A stretch of 7,425 bases of DNA from the NCBI GenBank assembly GCA_050743265.1, contig JBOGEN010000169.1:1-7425 (forward strand), read 5' to 3'. Each line of letters begins with the position of its first letter. Position 1 is the first letter of the stretch. The notes under the pieces are model-generated. The model was given only the letters and a program-made list of their open reading frames with translations, did not search any database and was not told where the DNA came from. The position numbers and the translations under genes were made by a program. Positions 1 to 5,721 of the stretch are shown one piece after another. Origin of the DNA: JBOGEN01 sp050743265. GTDB taxonomy: Bacteria > Actinomycetota > Actinomycetes > JBOGEN01.

Positions 1-138
1 GGCCACCTCGTCCGCGCAGCGGTGGACCTCCCCCGCGCCCGCCGGGTTCGCGCTGACGGACGGGATGCGGACCAGCCGCTCGAGGTCGGCGCGGACGGAG
101 GGCAGGGCACGCTGGACGGCGTCACGCAGGTCGCTCAT
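1..138 (-). CDS. M20-family dipeptidase/metallopeptidase, N-terminal part (cut by window edge)
   Basis: Reading leftward from an ATG at 138, the frame stays open to the window edge and gives 46 residues beginning MSDLRDAVQRALPSVRADLE. This is followed by LVRIPSVSANPAG and a stretch leading to ADEVA. An amphipathic helix and then an (L/V)RIPSVS motif is the usual start of M20 zinc peptidases, cytosolic enzymes that cleave dipeptides or deacylate amino acids. The metal ligands lie beyond the window, so the exact substrate class cannot be read. There is no Shine-Dalgarno sequence ahead of the ATG. A TAGGGT hexamer ends 8 nt before it, which suggests a leaderless mRNA. The gene lies 68 bp downstream of pspAB on the same strand. 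It could receive readthrough from the psp operon but probably has its own promoter. An ArgE or succinyl-diaminopimelate desuccinylase relative is also possible. Confidence 0.72.
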   Translation of the reverse strand, partial: MSDLRDAVQRALPSVRADLERLVRIPSVSANPAGAGEVHRCADEVA

Positions 139-146
139 GGGCGCAG

Positions 147-152
147 ACCCTA
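147..152 (-). promoter_or_regulatory. Candidate -10 box (TAGGGT) for a leaderless dipeptidase transcript
   Basis: On the minus strand TAGGGT ends 8 nt before the dipeptidase ATG at 138. That places the expected transcription start on or next to the start codon. It fits the TANNNT consensus of actinobacterial housekeeping promoters. No clear TTGACA-like -35 element is visible. The same hexamer occurs upstream of pspA. Confidence 0.45.
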
Positions 153-206
153 GCCCGCTCCGTACCGGTGAGAGCCCGCGCGCCGACCCGATCCGCGCAG
201 GGCCGG

Positions 207-776
207 TCAGAGCCCGGGCGCACCCCAGACCGGGAACCAGCGGCTCAGCTCGTTCTCGACCCTGAGGTCGTTGGCCAGCGTGCCGCGCACCTGGAGCTCG
301 AGCGCGTTGTCGCGCTTCTGGTCGCCCGTCGGTGCGAACGGGTAGAAGGTCCCCCGCTTGTACAGGTAGACGAGCGCGAGGCGGCGTCCGTCCTCACTGG
401 TGAAGCCGACGAGGGAGCACAGCAGCAGTGGTCCGAACCCGGCGTTCTCCAGCGAGGAGTTGACCGCGTGCAGGTCGGTGACGAGCCCCTCGACGTCGGA
501 CGGCTCGTGCCGCACGAGCAGCCATGTGAAGCCGTACGCGTCCCGGCTCTCCTCGACCTTCGGCCCCTCGTCGGCGTCCAACAGCTCCTGGACGTCCTGC
601 TGCACGGTGGTGAACGCCCCGCCCTCGGCCGCACGGAAGCACACCGAGCCGGTCCCCGTGGGACTGAACCCGCCGGACACCTCGAGGGTCAGGGCCGCCG
701 AGGGCAGCGCGAACAGCTGGTCGAGGTCGGGCTTGGCCGGCTTGCGCCGTCCGAGCAGGCTGTCCAGGAAGCCCAC
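207..776 (-). CDS. pspAB: PspA-associated protein PspAB
   Basis: A 189-residue soluble protein that I recognise as PspAB, a small actinobacterial family found next to PspA. It begins MGFLDSLLGRRKPAKPDLDQ and ends RWFPVWGAPGL, both typical of the family. There is no signal peptide or transmembrane segment, so it probably acts in the cytosol or at the inner membrane face. Its molecular function is not established. The start codon is GTG (774-776), 4 nt after the htpX stop, so translation is probably coupled to htpX. It is the last gene of the pspA-pspAA-htpX-pspAB unit. The inferred role is to assist or regulate PspA and/or HtpX during envelope stress. Family assignment is firm, but the role is inferred only from its neighbours. 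Confidence 0.88.
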   Translation of the reverse strand: MGFLDSLLGRRKPAKPDLDQLFALPSAALTLEVSGGFSPTGTGSVCFRAAEGGAFTTVQQDVQELLDADEGPKVEESRDAYGFTWLLVRHEPSDVEGLVTDLHAVNSSLENAGFGPLLLCSLVGFTSEDGRRLALVYLYKRGTFYPFAPTGDQKRDNALELQVRGTLANDLRVENELSRWFPVWGAPGL

Positions 777-780
777 GGCC

Positions 781-1692
781 TCAGCCCGCCTGGCCCAGCT
801 GGGAGGAGATCTTCGTCAGCTGCTCCAGCCGCCGATCCAGCGGCGGGTGGGTGGAGAACAGCGTCGAGAAGTCGAACCCCTTGGTGAACGCCGGGAAGAT
901 GAAGAACGCGTTGTACGCCTCGACCTGGCGGAGGTCTCGGGTGGGGATGCGCCCCATCTCCCCGGAGATCTTCACCAGGGCGCTCCCCAGCGCGGACGGC
1001 CGGCCGGTGAGCAGCGCACCCGTCCGGTCGGCCGACAGCTCTCGGTACCGCGACAACGCGCGGATGAGCAGGTACGACAGGGCGTACACCACGACGCTCA
1101 CGAGCATGACGACGAGGAACACGAGGGCGGTGTTGTTGTTGTCGCGCCCACGCCCGCCGAACATGCTGCTCCACATCGCCGAACGCACCAGCAGGCCGGC
1201 CAGGACCGCGACCACCGACGCGGTGGTCATCACCGTGACGTCCCGGTGCGCGACGTGCGAGAGCTCGTGCGCGAGCACACCCTCGAGCTCCTGCTGCTCG
1301 AGGCGACCCATGAGCCCCGTGGTCACACATACGACAGCACGGTCGGGGCTGCGCCCGGTGGCGAACGCGTTGGGGATGTCGACGTCGGCGATGGCGACCT
1401 TCGGCTTCGGCATGTCCGCGAGCGCGCACAGCCGGTCCACCATCGCGTGCAGCTCGGGCGCCTCCTCCGGCGTCACGACCCGGCCGCGCATCGCCGACAG
1501 CGCGAGACGGTCGGAGAAGTACCACTGTCCCCACGCCAGGCCCAGCGCGAGCACGACGATGAAGAACCACGGGATCGTCGTGAACGAGATCACGACCGCC
1601 ATGAGCACGACGTAGAGCACGCCGAGCAGGAACATGGTCAGGCCCATCCGGGCCGAGAGCCCCCGGTCGGGGGCGTAGCGGGTGCGTGCCAT
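781..1692 (-). CDS. htpX: HtpX, membrane-bound zinc metalloprotease (M48 family)
   Basis: A 303-residue integral membrane protease that degrades damaged or misfolded membrane proteins. The zinc site is visible as HELSH at residues 142-146 (His142, Glu143, His146), with the third ligand Glu218 in RELSAD. Other family marks are DIPNAFATGR (105-114) and THPPLDRR (281-288). Hydrophobic segments lie at about 16-37 and 40-55, before the catalytic domain. Two more lie at about 152-172 and 187-210, between the HELSH helix and the third ligand. Length matches the family. The ATG at 1692 lies 17 bp after the pspAA stop. No strong ribosome binding site is visible, so translation probably depends on coupling. 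A short NNN run at 185-187 (near 1132-1140) is a local oddity. In many bacteria htpX is a separate stress gene; here it sits inside the psp operon, which ties membrane quality control to PspA. Confidence 0.95.
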   Translation of the reverse strand: MARTRYAPDRGLSARMGLTMFLLGVLYVVLMAVVISFTTIPWFFIVVLALGLAWGQWYFSDRLALSAMRGRVVTPEEAPELHAMVDRLCALADMPKPKVAIADVDIPNAFATGRSPDRAVVCVTTGLMGRLEQQELEGVLAHELSHVAHRDVTVMTTASVVAVLAGLLVRSAMWSSMFGGRGRDNNNTALVFLVVMLVSVVVYALSYLLIRALSRYRELSADRTGALLTGRPSALGSALVKISGEMGRIPTRDLRQVEAYNAFFIFPAFTKGFDFSTLFSTHPPLDRRLEQLTKISSQLGQAG

Positions 1693-1709
1693 GAGGTCGG
1701 CGGCGCCGG

Positions 1710-1988
1710 TCAGCCGGGGATAAGCCCCTCCTCACCGAGCAGCCGGGTCACCTCCTCCACGGACGAGTCGGCCGCCGGCAGGACGAGGTCACTGGGCACG
1801 AGGGCGTCGTCGGCCACCGGCGTGCTCGCCTGACGCACCCGGTCGAGCAGGGCGGTGAGAGCCTCACGGAACTCGGACTCGTCCCCGTGCTCGAGCGCGT
1901 GCGCGAGCGCGTCGTCGAGCGGGTTCAGCGCGTCGACCTCGGCGTCCGGGACCTCGCGCTGCCCCTCCCCCAGGATGCGGACGATCAT
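1710..1988 (-). CDS. pspAA: PspA-associated protein PspAA
   Basis: A 92-residue soluble protein beginning MIVRILGEGQ, with ALNPLDDAL near residues 20-28 and SDLVLPAADSSVEEV near 66-80. These blocks mark PspAA, a small domain that follows PspA in many actinobacteria and some archaea. There is no signal peptide or membrane segment. It probably binds PspA or modulates its oligomer; the mechanism is not settled. The start ATG overlaps the pspA stop in an ATGA quadruplet (1985-1988). A G-rich stretch about 6 nt upstream, inside the end of pspA, can serve as ribosome binding site. This overlap implies translational coupling and a fixed ratio to PspA. Confidence 0.9.
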   Translation of the reverse strand: MIVRILGEGQREVPDAEVDALNPLDDALAHALEHGDESEFREALTALLDRVRQASTPVADDALVPSDLVLPAADSSVEEVTRLLGEEGLIPG

Positions 1989-2752
1989 CGTGAGCCCCCC
2001 TGCCCCTCCCCGGGCTTGTCCCCGGTGGAACCGATCTCTTTCGGCGCCTCGCCGCTACCCAGCTCCCCCTTGAGCCGGGCCAGCTCGATCTCGACGTCGT
2101 TCTGGCTGGACATCTGGTCCAGCTCGCTCGTGAGGTCGTCCTTGCCGCCGCCGCTGACGTCGTCCAGCGCGCCGGACGCGATGAGCTCGTCGATCGCCCC
2201 GGAGCGCGCCTGCAGCTGCTGGGTCTTGTCCTCGGCACGCTGCACGGCCAGGCCCACGTCACCCATCTCCTCCGACAGCCCGGAGAAGGCCTCGCCGATT
2301 TGCGTCTGCGCCTCGGCGGCGGTGTACGTCGCCTTGATCGTCTCCTTGCGGGTACGGAACGCGTCCACCTTGGCCTGCAGCCGCTGGGAGGCGACGGTGA
2401 GCTTCTCCTCCTCGGCCTGCAGCGCGGTGTACTGGGTCTGCAGGTCGGAGATCTGCTGCTGGACGCCGGAGCGGCGGGAGAGCGCCTCCCGGGCGAGGTC
2501 CTCGCGGCCCCCGGCGAGCGCCTGGCGCCCCTGGTCCTCGAGCTTCTCGGACTGCTGCTGGAGCTGGCGCATCTGCAGCTCGAGCCGCTTGCGCGAGGTG
2601 GCGACGTCGGCGACCCCCCGCCGGACCTTCTGCAGCAGCTCCAGCTGTCGCTGGTAGGAGTAGTCGAGCGTCTCGCGCGGGTCCTCGGCACGGTCGAGAG
2701 CCTTGTTCGCCTTGGCCCGGAAGATCATCGACAGGCGCTTCATGACGCCCAT
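1985..2752 (-). CDS. pspA: PspA/IM30 (Vipp1-like) phage shock protein A
   Basis: A 255-residue peripheral membrane protein of the PspA/IM30 family, ESCRT-III relatives that form oligomers on the inner membrane face and limit leakage under envelope stress. The N-terminal helix (about 1-20, MKRLSMIFRAKANKALDRAE) is basic and amphipathic and fits membrane binding. AEDPRETLDYSY (22-33) is a strong family motif. Residues about 25-190 are almost wholly heptad-rich helix, heavy in Gln, Glu, Leu and Arg. The last 25 or so residues are Gly/Pro-rich and probably disordered. The ATG at 2752 has GAGG 4 nt upstream and AAAGGGG farther up. A second ATG at 2743, three codons in, is an alternative start. It is the first gene of the operon with pspAA, htpX and pspAB. 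No PspF-type activator or PspB/PspC partner is present in the window, so regulation differs from the enterobacterial system. Confidence 0.95.
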   Translation of the reverse strand: MGVMKRLSMIFRAKANKALDRAEDPRETLDYSYQRQLELLQKVRRGVADVATSRKRLELQMRQLQQQSEKLEDQGRQALAGGREDLAREALSRRSGVQQQISDLQTQYTALQAEEEKLTVASQRLQAKVDAFRTRKETIKATYTAAEAQTQIGEAFSGLSEEMGDVGLAVQRAEDKTQQLQARSGAIDELIASGALDDVSGGGKDDLTSELDQMSSQNDVEIELARLKGELGSGEAPKEIGSTGDKPGEGQGGSR

Positions 2753-2756
2753 GGGA

Positions 2757-2771
2757 CCTCGCCACCCCTTT
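2757..2771 (-). promoter_or_regulatory. Ribosome binding region of pspA
   Basis: On the minus strand AAAGGGG (2765-2771) and GAGG (2757-2760) precede the pspA starts. GAGG is 4 nt from the ATG at 2752 and 13 nt from the ATG at 2743. AGGGG is 12 nt from the ATG at 2752. The spacing favours 2752 but does not exclude 2743. Confidence 0.5.
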
Positions 2772-2796
2772 CTGGCCTAGCGATGCTGTTTCCCAC

Positions 2797-2802
2797 ACCC
2801 TA
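2797..2802 (-). promoter_or_regulatory. Candidate -10 box of the psp operon promoter
   Basis: TAGGGT on the minus strand, 44 nt upstream of the pspA ATG, would give a leader of about 37 nt that contains the ribosome binding region. It fits TANNNT and is identical to the hexamer ahead of the dipeptidase. No convincing -35 hexamer is seen 16-18 nt upstream. A GGGAAAC string follows it and resembles an ECF-type -35 (GGAAC), but I see no matching -10. The promoter class is therefore unresolved. Confidence 0.35.
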
Positions 2803-2841
2803 GGGCGCGGGACGCCCGACCGGCAGGTGCGCGGCCCCGGC

Positions 2842-2847
2842 TACCCT
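2842..2847 (+). promoter_or_regulatory. Candidate -10 box (TACCCT) for a leaderless DUF3043 transcript
   Basis: TACCCT fits TANNNT and ends 7 nt before the GTG start at 2855, so transcription should start at the start codon. A weak CCGACC (2816-2821) lies 20 nt upstream as a poor -35. No Shine-Dalgarno sequence precedes the GTG, which agrees with a leaderless mRNA. The site shares the 102-bp divergent region with the psp promoter. Confidence 0.5.
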
Positions 2848-2854
2848 GGTCTGC

Positions 2855-3433
2855 GTGTTCCGACGTCGTCCCGCGACCGACCCCGCGACCGCTGCGGACC
2901 AGGCCCAACCCGTGCGCCGTGGCGCGAAGGGTCGGCCCACGCCGAAACGGCGCGAGGCCGAGCGCCTGAGGCGCCGCCGCGCGCGTACCCCCCGCAACCG
3001 CAAGGACGCGGTCCGCCAGTCCCGCGGGCGCGCACGCGAGGAGCGGACGGCGATGCGGCGCGCTCTCGTCACCGGTGACGAGAGAAACCTGCCTCCCCGC
3101 GACCAGGGCCCGGCACGCAGCTTCACCCGGGACTGGATCGACTCGAAGCGCCGCCCCGGCGAGCTGTTCCTGCCCGGGGCGATCGTCGTGTTCGTGCTCA
3201 ACCTGGTGCCCTCGCCGGCCGTGAAGTCGCTCGGCGTCCTGCTGTGGCTGCTCATGATCCTGGCCATCGCCGGTGCCTCGATCGCGCTCGTCCGCAGCGT
3301 CAAGCGGGAGATGGCGCGACGGTTGCCGCGGGAGAGCACGCGCGGGCTGGCGGCCTACACCATTCTGCGCAGTCTGCAGATCCGCCGGCTGCGGCTGCCC
3401 CCGCCGCGGGTCAAGCCCGGTACGAAGGTCTGA
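2855..3433 (+). CDS. DUF3043 domain membrane protein
   Basis: A 192-residue protein of the actinobacterial DUF3043 family, function unknown. The N-terminal 70 residues are very basic and include KGRPTPKRREAERLRRRRAR (25-44), the family's usual entry motif. RDQGPARSFTRDWIDSKRR (82-100) is the most recognisable block. Two hydrophobic helices follow, about 104-122 and 125-146, joined by a very short turn. This forms a hairpin, with both the basic N-terminus and the C-terminal region expected on the cytosolic side. The start is GTG at 2855, immediately after the candidate -10 box; no ATG fits better. The gene is divergent from pspA, with 102 bp between the start codons. A role at the inner membrane is likely. 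A link to the PspA response is only suggested by position. Confidence 0.88.
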   Translation: MFRRRPATDPATAADQAQPVRRGAKGRPTPKRREAERLRRRRARTPRNRKDAVRQSRGRAREERTAMRRALVTGDERNLPPRDQGPARSFTRDWIDSKRRPGELFLPGAIVVFVLNLVPSPAVKSLGVLLWLLMILAIAGASIALVRSVKREMARRLPRESTRGLAAYTILRSLQIRRLRLPPPRVKPGTKV

Positions 3434-3461
3434 CGCCGGTTTCGTCCCCTCACCCCGCGGT

Positions 3462-3467
3462 TAGGTT
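3462..3467 (+). promoter_or_regulatory. Candidate -10 box (TAGGTT) for a leaderless aldo/keto reductase transcript
   Basis: TAGGTT fits TANNNT and ends 6 nt before the ATG at 3474. There is no ribosome binding site in this gap or just upstream, which supports leaderless translation. A weak TTCGTC (3441-3446) lies near the -35 position. The whole region between the DUF3043 stop (3433) and this start is only 40 bp. Confidence 0.5.
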
Positions 3468-3473
3468 CTCGGC

Positions 3474-4472
3474 ATGGAATACCGACATCTCGGTCGCAGC
3501 GGCCTGAAGATCTCCGAGATCGCGTACGGGAACTGGGTCACCCACGGTTCGCAGGTGGAGGAGGACGCCGCTGTCTCGTGCGTGAACGCCGCCCTCGACG
3601 CGGGGATCACGACCTTCGACACCGCCGACGTGTACGCGGCGACCCGCGCCGAGTCCGTCCTGGGGCGTGCGCTCGCCGGGCAGCGGCGCGAGTCCCTCGA
3701 GATCTTCACCAAGGTGTTCTGGCCGACCGGGCCGGGGCAGAACGACCGCGGCCTGTCCCGCAAGCACGTACGCGAGTCGATCGACAACTCGTTGCGGCGG
3801 CTGCAGACCGACTACGTGGACATGTACCAGGCCCACCGGTACGACCACGCCACACCACTCGAGGAGACGATGTCGGCGTTCGCGGACATCGTGCACAGCG
3901 GCAAGGCCCACTACATCGGGGTCTCGGAGTGGCGCGCCGAGGAGATCCGCGCGGCGAAGGTGCTGGCCGACGAGCTGCGCATCCCGCTCGTGTCGAACCA
4001 GCCGCAGTACTCCATGCTCTACCGGGTCATCGAGGCCGAGGTCGTCCCGACCTGTGAGGAGCTGGGCCTGGGCCAGACCGTCTGGTCGCCCATCGCCCAG
4101 GGAGTGCTCACCGGCAAGTACGTCCCCGGGCAGCAGCCGCCGGCCGGGTCCCGGGCGACGGACGAGAAGAGCGGCGCGCACTTCATCAAGCGCTTCCTGT
4201 CCGACGACGTGCTGACACGCGTCCAGCACCTGAAGCCGCTGGCGGACGAGGCCGGCCTGTCGACGGCCCAGCTCGCCGTCGCCTGGGTGCTGCAGAACGA
4301 CAACGTGTCCGCCGCGATCATCGGAGCGACCCGCCCGGAGCAGGTGCACGACAACGTCGGCGCCGCCGGCGTACGGCTCGAGCCCGACCTGATGAAGAGC
4401 ATCGACGAGGTGCTCGACCCGGTCGTGGAGCGTGACCCGGCCCGCACGACGAGCCCGGAGCACCGCCCGTAG
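3474..4472 (+). CDS. Aldo/keto reductase, Kv-beta-like (YghZ/AKR6-14 type)
   Basis: A 332-residue TIM-barrel oxidoreductase that should reduce aldehydes or ketones with NADPH in the cytosol. It starts MEYRHLGRSGLKISEIAYGN, the classic AKR entry. The catalytic tetrad is complete: Asp49 and Tyr54 in FDTADVYA, Lys80 in FTK, and His121 in YQAHRYD. NQPQYSMLYR (175-184) and SPIAQGVLTGKY (205-216) are typical of the voltage-gated potassium channel beta-subunit-like branch. AIIGATRPEQVHDN (281-294) is the nicotinamide cofactor-binding region. The last 15 or so residues are a variable tail. Length fits the family. Physiological substrate cannot be told from sequence; methylglyoxal or other reactive carbonyl detoxification is common in this branch. 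It appears monocistronic: it has its own leaderless promoter, and the next gene converges on it. Confidence 0.93.
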   Translation: MEYRHLGRSGLKISEIAYGNWVTHGSQVEEDAAVSCVNAALDAGITTFDTADVYAATRAESVLGRALAGQRRESLEIFTKVFWPTGPGQNDRGLSRKHVRESIDNSLRRLQTDYVDMYQAHRYDHATPLEETMSAFADIVHSGKAHYIGVSEWRAEEIRAAKVLADELRIPLVSNQPQYSMLYRVIEAEVVPTCEELGLGQTVWSPIAQGVLTGKYVPGQQPPAGSRATDEKSGAHFIKRFLSDDVLTRVQHLKPLADEAGLSTAQLAVAWVLQNDNVSAAIIGATRPEQVHDNVGAAGVRLEPDLMKSIDEVLDPVVERDPARTTSPEHRP

Positions 4473-4496
4473 TCGCGCCCTCCCCGCCCGCGCGTG

Positions 4497-4706
4497 CTAC
4501 TCGGCGGGCTCCAGGCGCATCGGCCCGTACACCTCGCGCGCGTCCTCGAGCAGGGTGACCTGGGCCACGCCCGCCGCGAGCAGCTCCGCCCAGGTCTCCC
4601 CCAGCCACGTCTCGGCGTCCGCCTGGCTCGGGAACCCCTCGGTGGGGACGCCCGCGGGCACGACAGGAGTGCCCTCAGGGTCCTCGTAGCGCCAGGTCCA
4701 GGCCAT
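4497..4706 (-). CDS. Small conserved-looking protein of unknown function (69 aa)
   Basis: The minus-strand reading frame starts at an ATG at 4706 with a near-perfect ribosome binding site, GAGGAGG (4711-4717), 4 nt upstream. It encodes 69 residues: MAWTWRYEDPEGTPVV, then FPSQADAETWLGETWAELLAAG, then VTLLEDAREVYGPMRLEPAE. The composition is acidic and rich in Trp (four), with no Cys, membrane segment or signal peptide. It looks like a compact alpha/beta fold, with a strand, the Trp-rich helix, and two strands ending in YGPM. I believe similar short proteins occur widely in actinobacteria, but I cannot name a function. It converges on the aldo/keto reductase, 24 bp between stops, and is divergent from the cobalamin operon, so it is its own unit. 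The frame stays open upstream to 5222, but the ribosome binding site fixes the start at 4706. Confidence 0.75.
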   Translation of the reverse strand: MAWTWRYEDPEGTPVVPAGVPTEGFPSQADAETWLGETWAELLAAGVAQVTLLEDAREVYGPMRLEPAE

Positions 4707-4867
4707 CAGTCCTCCTCGGCAGGCGGCTCGCCGGGGCTCGCGCCCGGGAGTTGCGGCGCCCTCGACGGTGCAGCGCGGGCACGAGCCCGGCAGGGCGCAT
4801 GCTGCCAGGAATCCCCGGCGGGTGCGGCTCCGACCCGGCGGCCGGCTGTGGCAGCGCTTTGACAGAG
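4707..4867. other. Divergent intergenic stretch between the 69-aa gene and the riboswitch
   Basis: Apart from the GAGGAGG ribosome binding site of the minus-strand gene (4711-4717) and a TTGACA at 4859-4864, I see no gene, terminator or repeat here. It should hold the promoters of both flanking units. No clear -10 box for the minus-strand gene is visible. Confidence 0.5.
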
Positions 4868-4887
4868 CCCGAGGTGCGTGGTCTGAT
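4859..4887 (+). promoter_or_regulatory. Possible sigma-70-type promoter of the cobalamin operon
   Basis: A perfect TTGACA (4859-4864) is followed after 17 nt by TCTGAT (4882-4887), a 4-of-6 match to TATAAT. It is the best promoter-like pair ahead of cobU. It conflicts with the riboswitch boundary, because a start near 4894 would remove the likely 5' strand of the outer aptamer stem (near 4872-4882). Either the -35 works with another -10 or the match is by chance. Confidence 0.3.
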
Positions 4888-5010
4888 CCGGCCCACAACT
4901 GCACCCGCGCCCCAGCAGGGAAAGTCCGGTCCGAGTCCGGCGCTGACCCGCAACCGTGGGCCGTCCACCGCTCTGTGTGGACGGCGAGCCGGGACACCTG
5001 CCGGGCGCGA
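4868..5010 (+). promoter_or_regulatory. Cobalamin (B12) riboswitch aptamer
   Basis: The conserved parts of a cobalamin aptamer appear in order on the plus strand. GGGAA (4918-4922) is followed by the CCGGT...AGTCCGG stem (4926-4940) and the core GCTGACCCGCAACCGT (4942-4957). Next comes a perfect 9-bp hairpin, GCCGTCCAC at 4960-4968 with GTGGACGGC at 4977-4985. The B12 box is AGCCGGGACACCTGCC at 4987-5002, a variant of AGYCAGGAGACCTGCC. AGGTG at 4872-4876 can pair with CACCT in the B12 box to close the element. The 5' and 3' limits are approximate. Position directly ahead of cobU-cobT-cobS agrees with repression by adenosylcobalamin. Downstream there is no T-run, so a classical intrinsic terminator is unlikely and control is probably at translation. 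Confidence 0.9.
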
Positions 5011-5142
5011 GCGGCTCCAGCGAACCGTCGAGGTCTGCGGGCGGAGCCCGGAACGACCGGCCTGCGCGCCCCGCGCTGCTCCTGTGGGCGTGCTCGAGCC
5101 GGTGCCCGGGGTGCGTCGCGGACCGCCCGTCGAGAGGCACCG
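5011..5142 (+). promoter_or_regulatory. Riboswitch expression platform and cobU ribosome binding site
   Basis: The cobU ribosome binding site GAGAGG (5132-5137) lies 5 nt before the ATG. CGGTGCC (5100-5106) is exactly complementary to GGCACCG (5136-5142), which covers the last two G of the site and the bases up to the start codon. CTCGA (5093-5097) can instead pair with TCGAG (5130-5134). The two pairings cross, so they could be alternative states. This is a reading of complementarity only, with no folding energy computed. Confidence 0.45.
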
Positions 5143-5721
5143 ATGACCCTCCCCACCCGGACGCCGCCCGTACGCCCCCCGGCGGCGCGCACGCTGGTCC
5201 TCGGCGGTGCGCGCTCGGGCAAGTCGGCCGAGGCCGAGCGACTGCTCGCGGCGGAGCCGGCGGTGACCTACGTGGCGACCGCGGGACGGCGCGAGGACGA
5301 CGCCGACTGGCAGGCCCGGGTCGCGGCACACCGCGCCCGACGGCCCGAGGCGTGGCGCACACTGGAGTCGACCGACCTCGTCCCGCTGCTGCGCGATGCC
5401 ACGCAGCCAGTCCTCGTCGACTGCCTCACCCTCTGGCTCACCGCGGTCCTGGACGAGTGCGGCGCCTGGGACGGCTCGTCCGAGTCGGCGCCGCCCGGCG
5501 TCCACTCGGCCGTGGATGCCCGGGTAGAGGGGCTGGTCGCCGCCTGGTGCGCCGCACCGGTGCCGGTGGTCGCGGTGAGCAACGAGGTCGGGTGGGGGGT
5601 GCACCCGGAGACCGCGTCCGGGCGGCTGTTCCGTGACCTCATGGGACGGCTCAACGCGCGGGTGGCAGCGGAGTCCGAGCAGGTGCTGCTCGTCGTCGCC
5701 GGTAGGGTCCTCGCCCTGTGA
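5143..5721 (+). CDS. cobU: CobU, adenosylcobinamide kinase / adenosylcobinamide-phosphate guanylyltransferase
   Basis: A 192-residue cytosolic bifunctional enzyme. It phosphorylates adenosylcobinamide and then transfers GMP from GTP to give adenosylcobinamide-GDP, the substrate of CobS. The P-loop GGARSGKS is at 21-28. VTYVATA (41-47) and RVAAHRARRP (59-68) follow; His63 sits where the enterobacterial enzyme is guanylylated. LVDCLTLWL (91-99) and SNEVGWGVHPETASGRLFRD (146-165) are further family signatures. The start is the ATG at 5143, preceded by GAGAGG. The frame is open upstream to 4768 but that part runs through the riboswitch and is not coding. The first 16 residues are a proline-rich extension before the usual start of the fold. 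The TGA stop overlaps the cobT GTG by 4 bp. Expression should fall when cobalamin binds the upstream riboswitch. Confidence 0.95.
   Translation: MTLPTRTPPVRPPAARTLVLGGARSGKSAEAERLLAAEPAVTYVATAGRREDDADWQARVAAHRARRPEAWRTLESTDLVPLLRDATQPVLVDCLTLWLTAVLDECGAWDGSSESAPPGVHSAVDARVEGLVAAWCAAPVPVVAVSNEVGWGVHPETASGRLFRDLMGRLNARVAAESEQVLLVVAGRVLAL

Noticed and set aside
400..1833. A 477-codon open frame on the plus strand opposite pspAB, htpX and pspAA
   Set aside because: The translation is Arg/His/Glu-rich with no recognisable domain, and the opposite strand encodes three conserved proteins with full motifs.
2783..2802. ECF-sigma promoter for pspA based on GGGAAAC
   Set aside because: Only a loose -35-like match; no matching -10 at 16-17 nt spacing is visible, so it is mentioned only as an alternative.
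4473..4496. Possible bidirectional terminator between the convergent aldo/keto reductase and 69-aa genes
   Set aside because: The 24 bp are GC-rich but show no good inverted repeat and no T-run, so no intrinsic terminator can be claimed.
4768..5142. In-frame upstream extension of cobU by 125 codons
   Set aside because: It runs straight through the cobalamin riboswitch, has no family similarity, and a good ribosome binding site marks 5143 as the start.
4707..5222. In-frame upstream extension of the 69-aa minus-strand gene, including a CPRC pair of cysteines
   Set aside because: It would run antisense through the riboswitch and into cobU. GAGGAGG just before 4706 fixes the start, and the upstream translation is low in complexity and Arg-rich.
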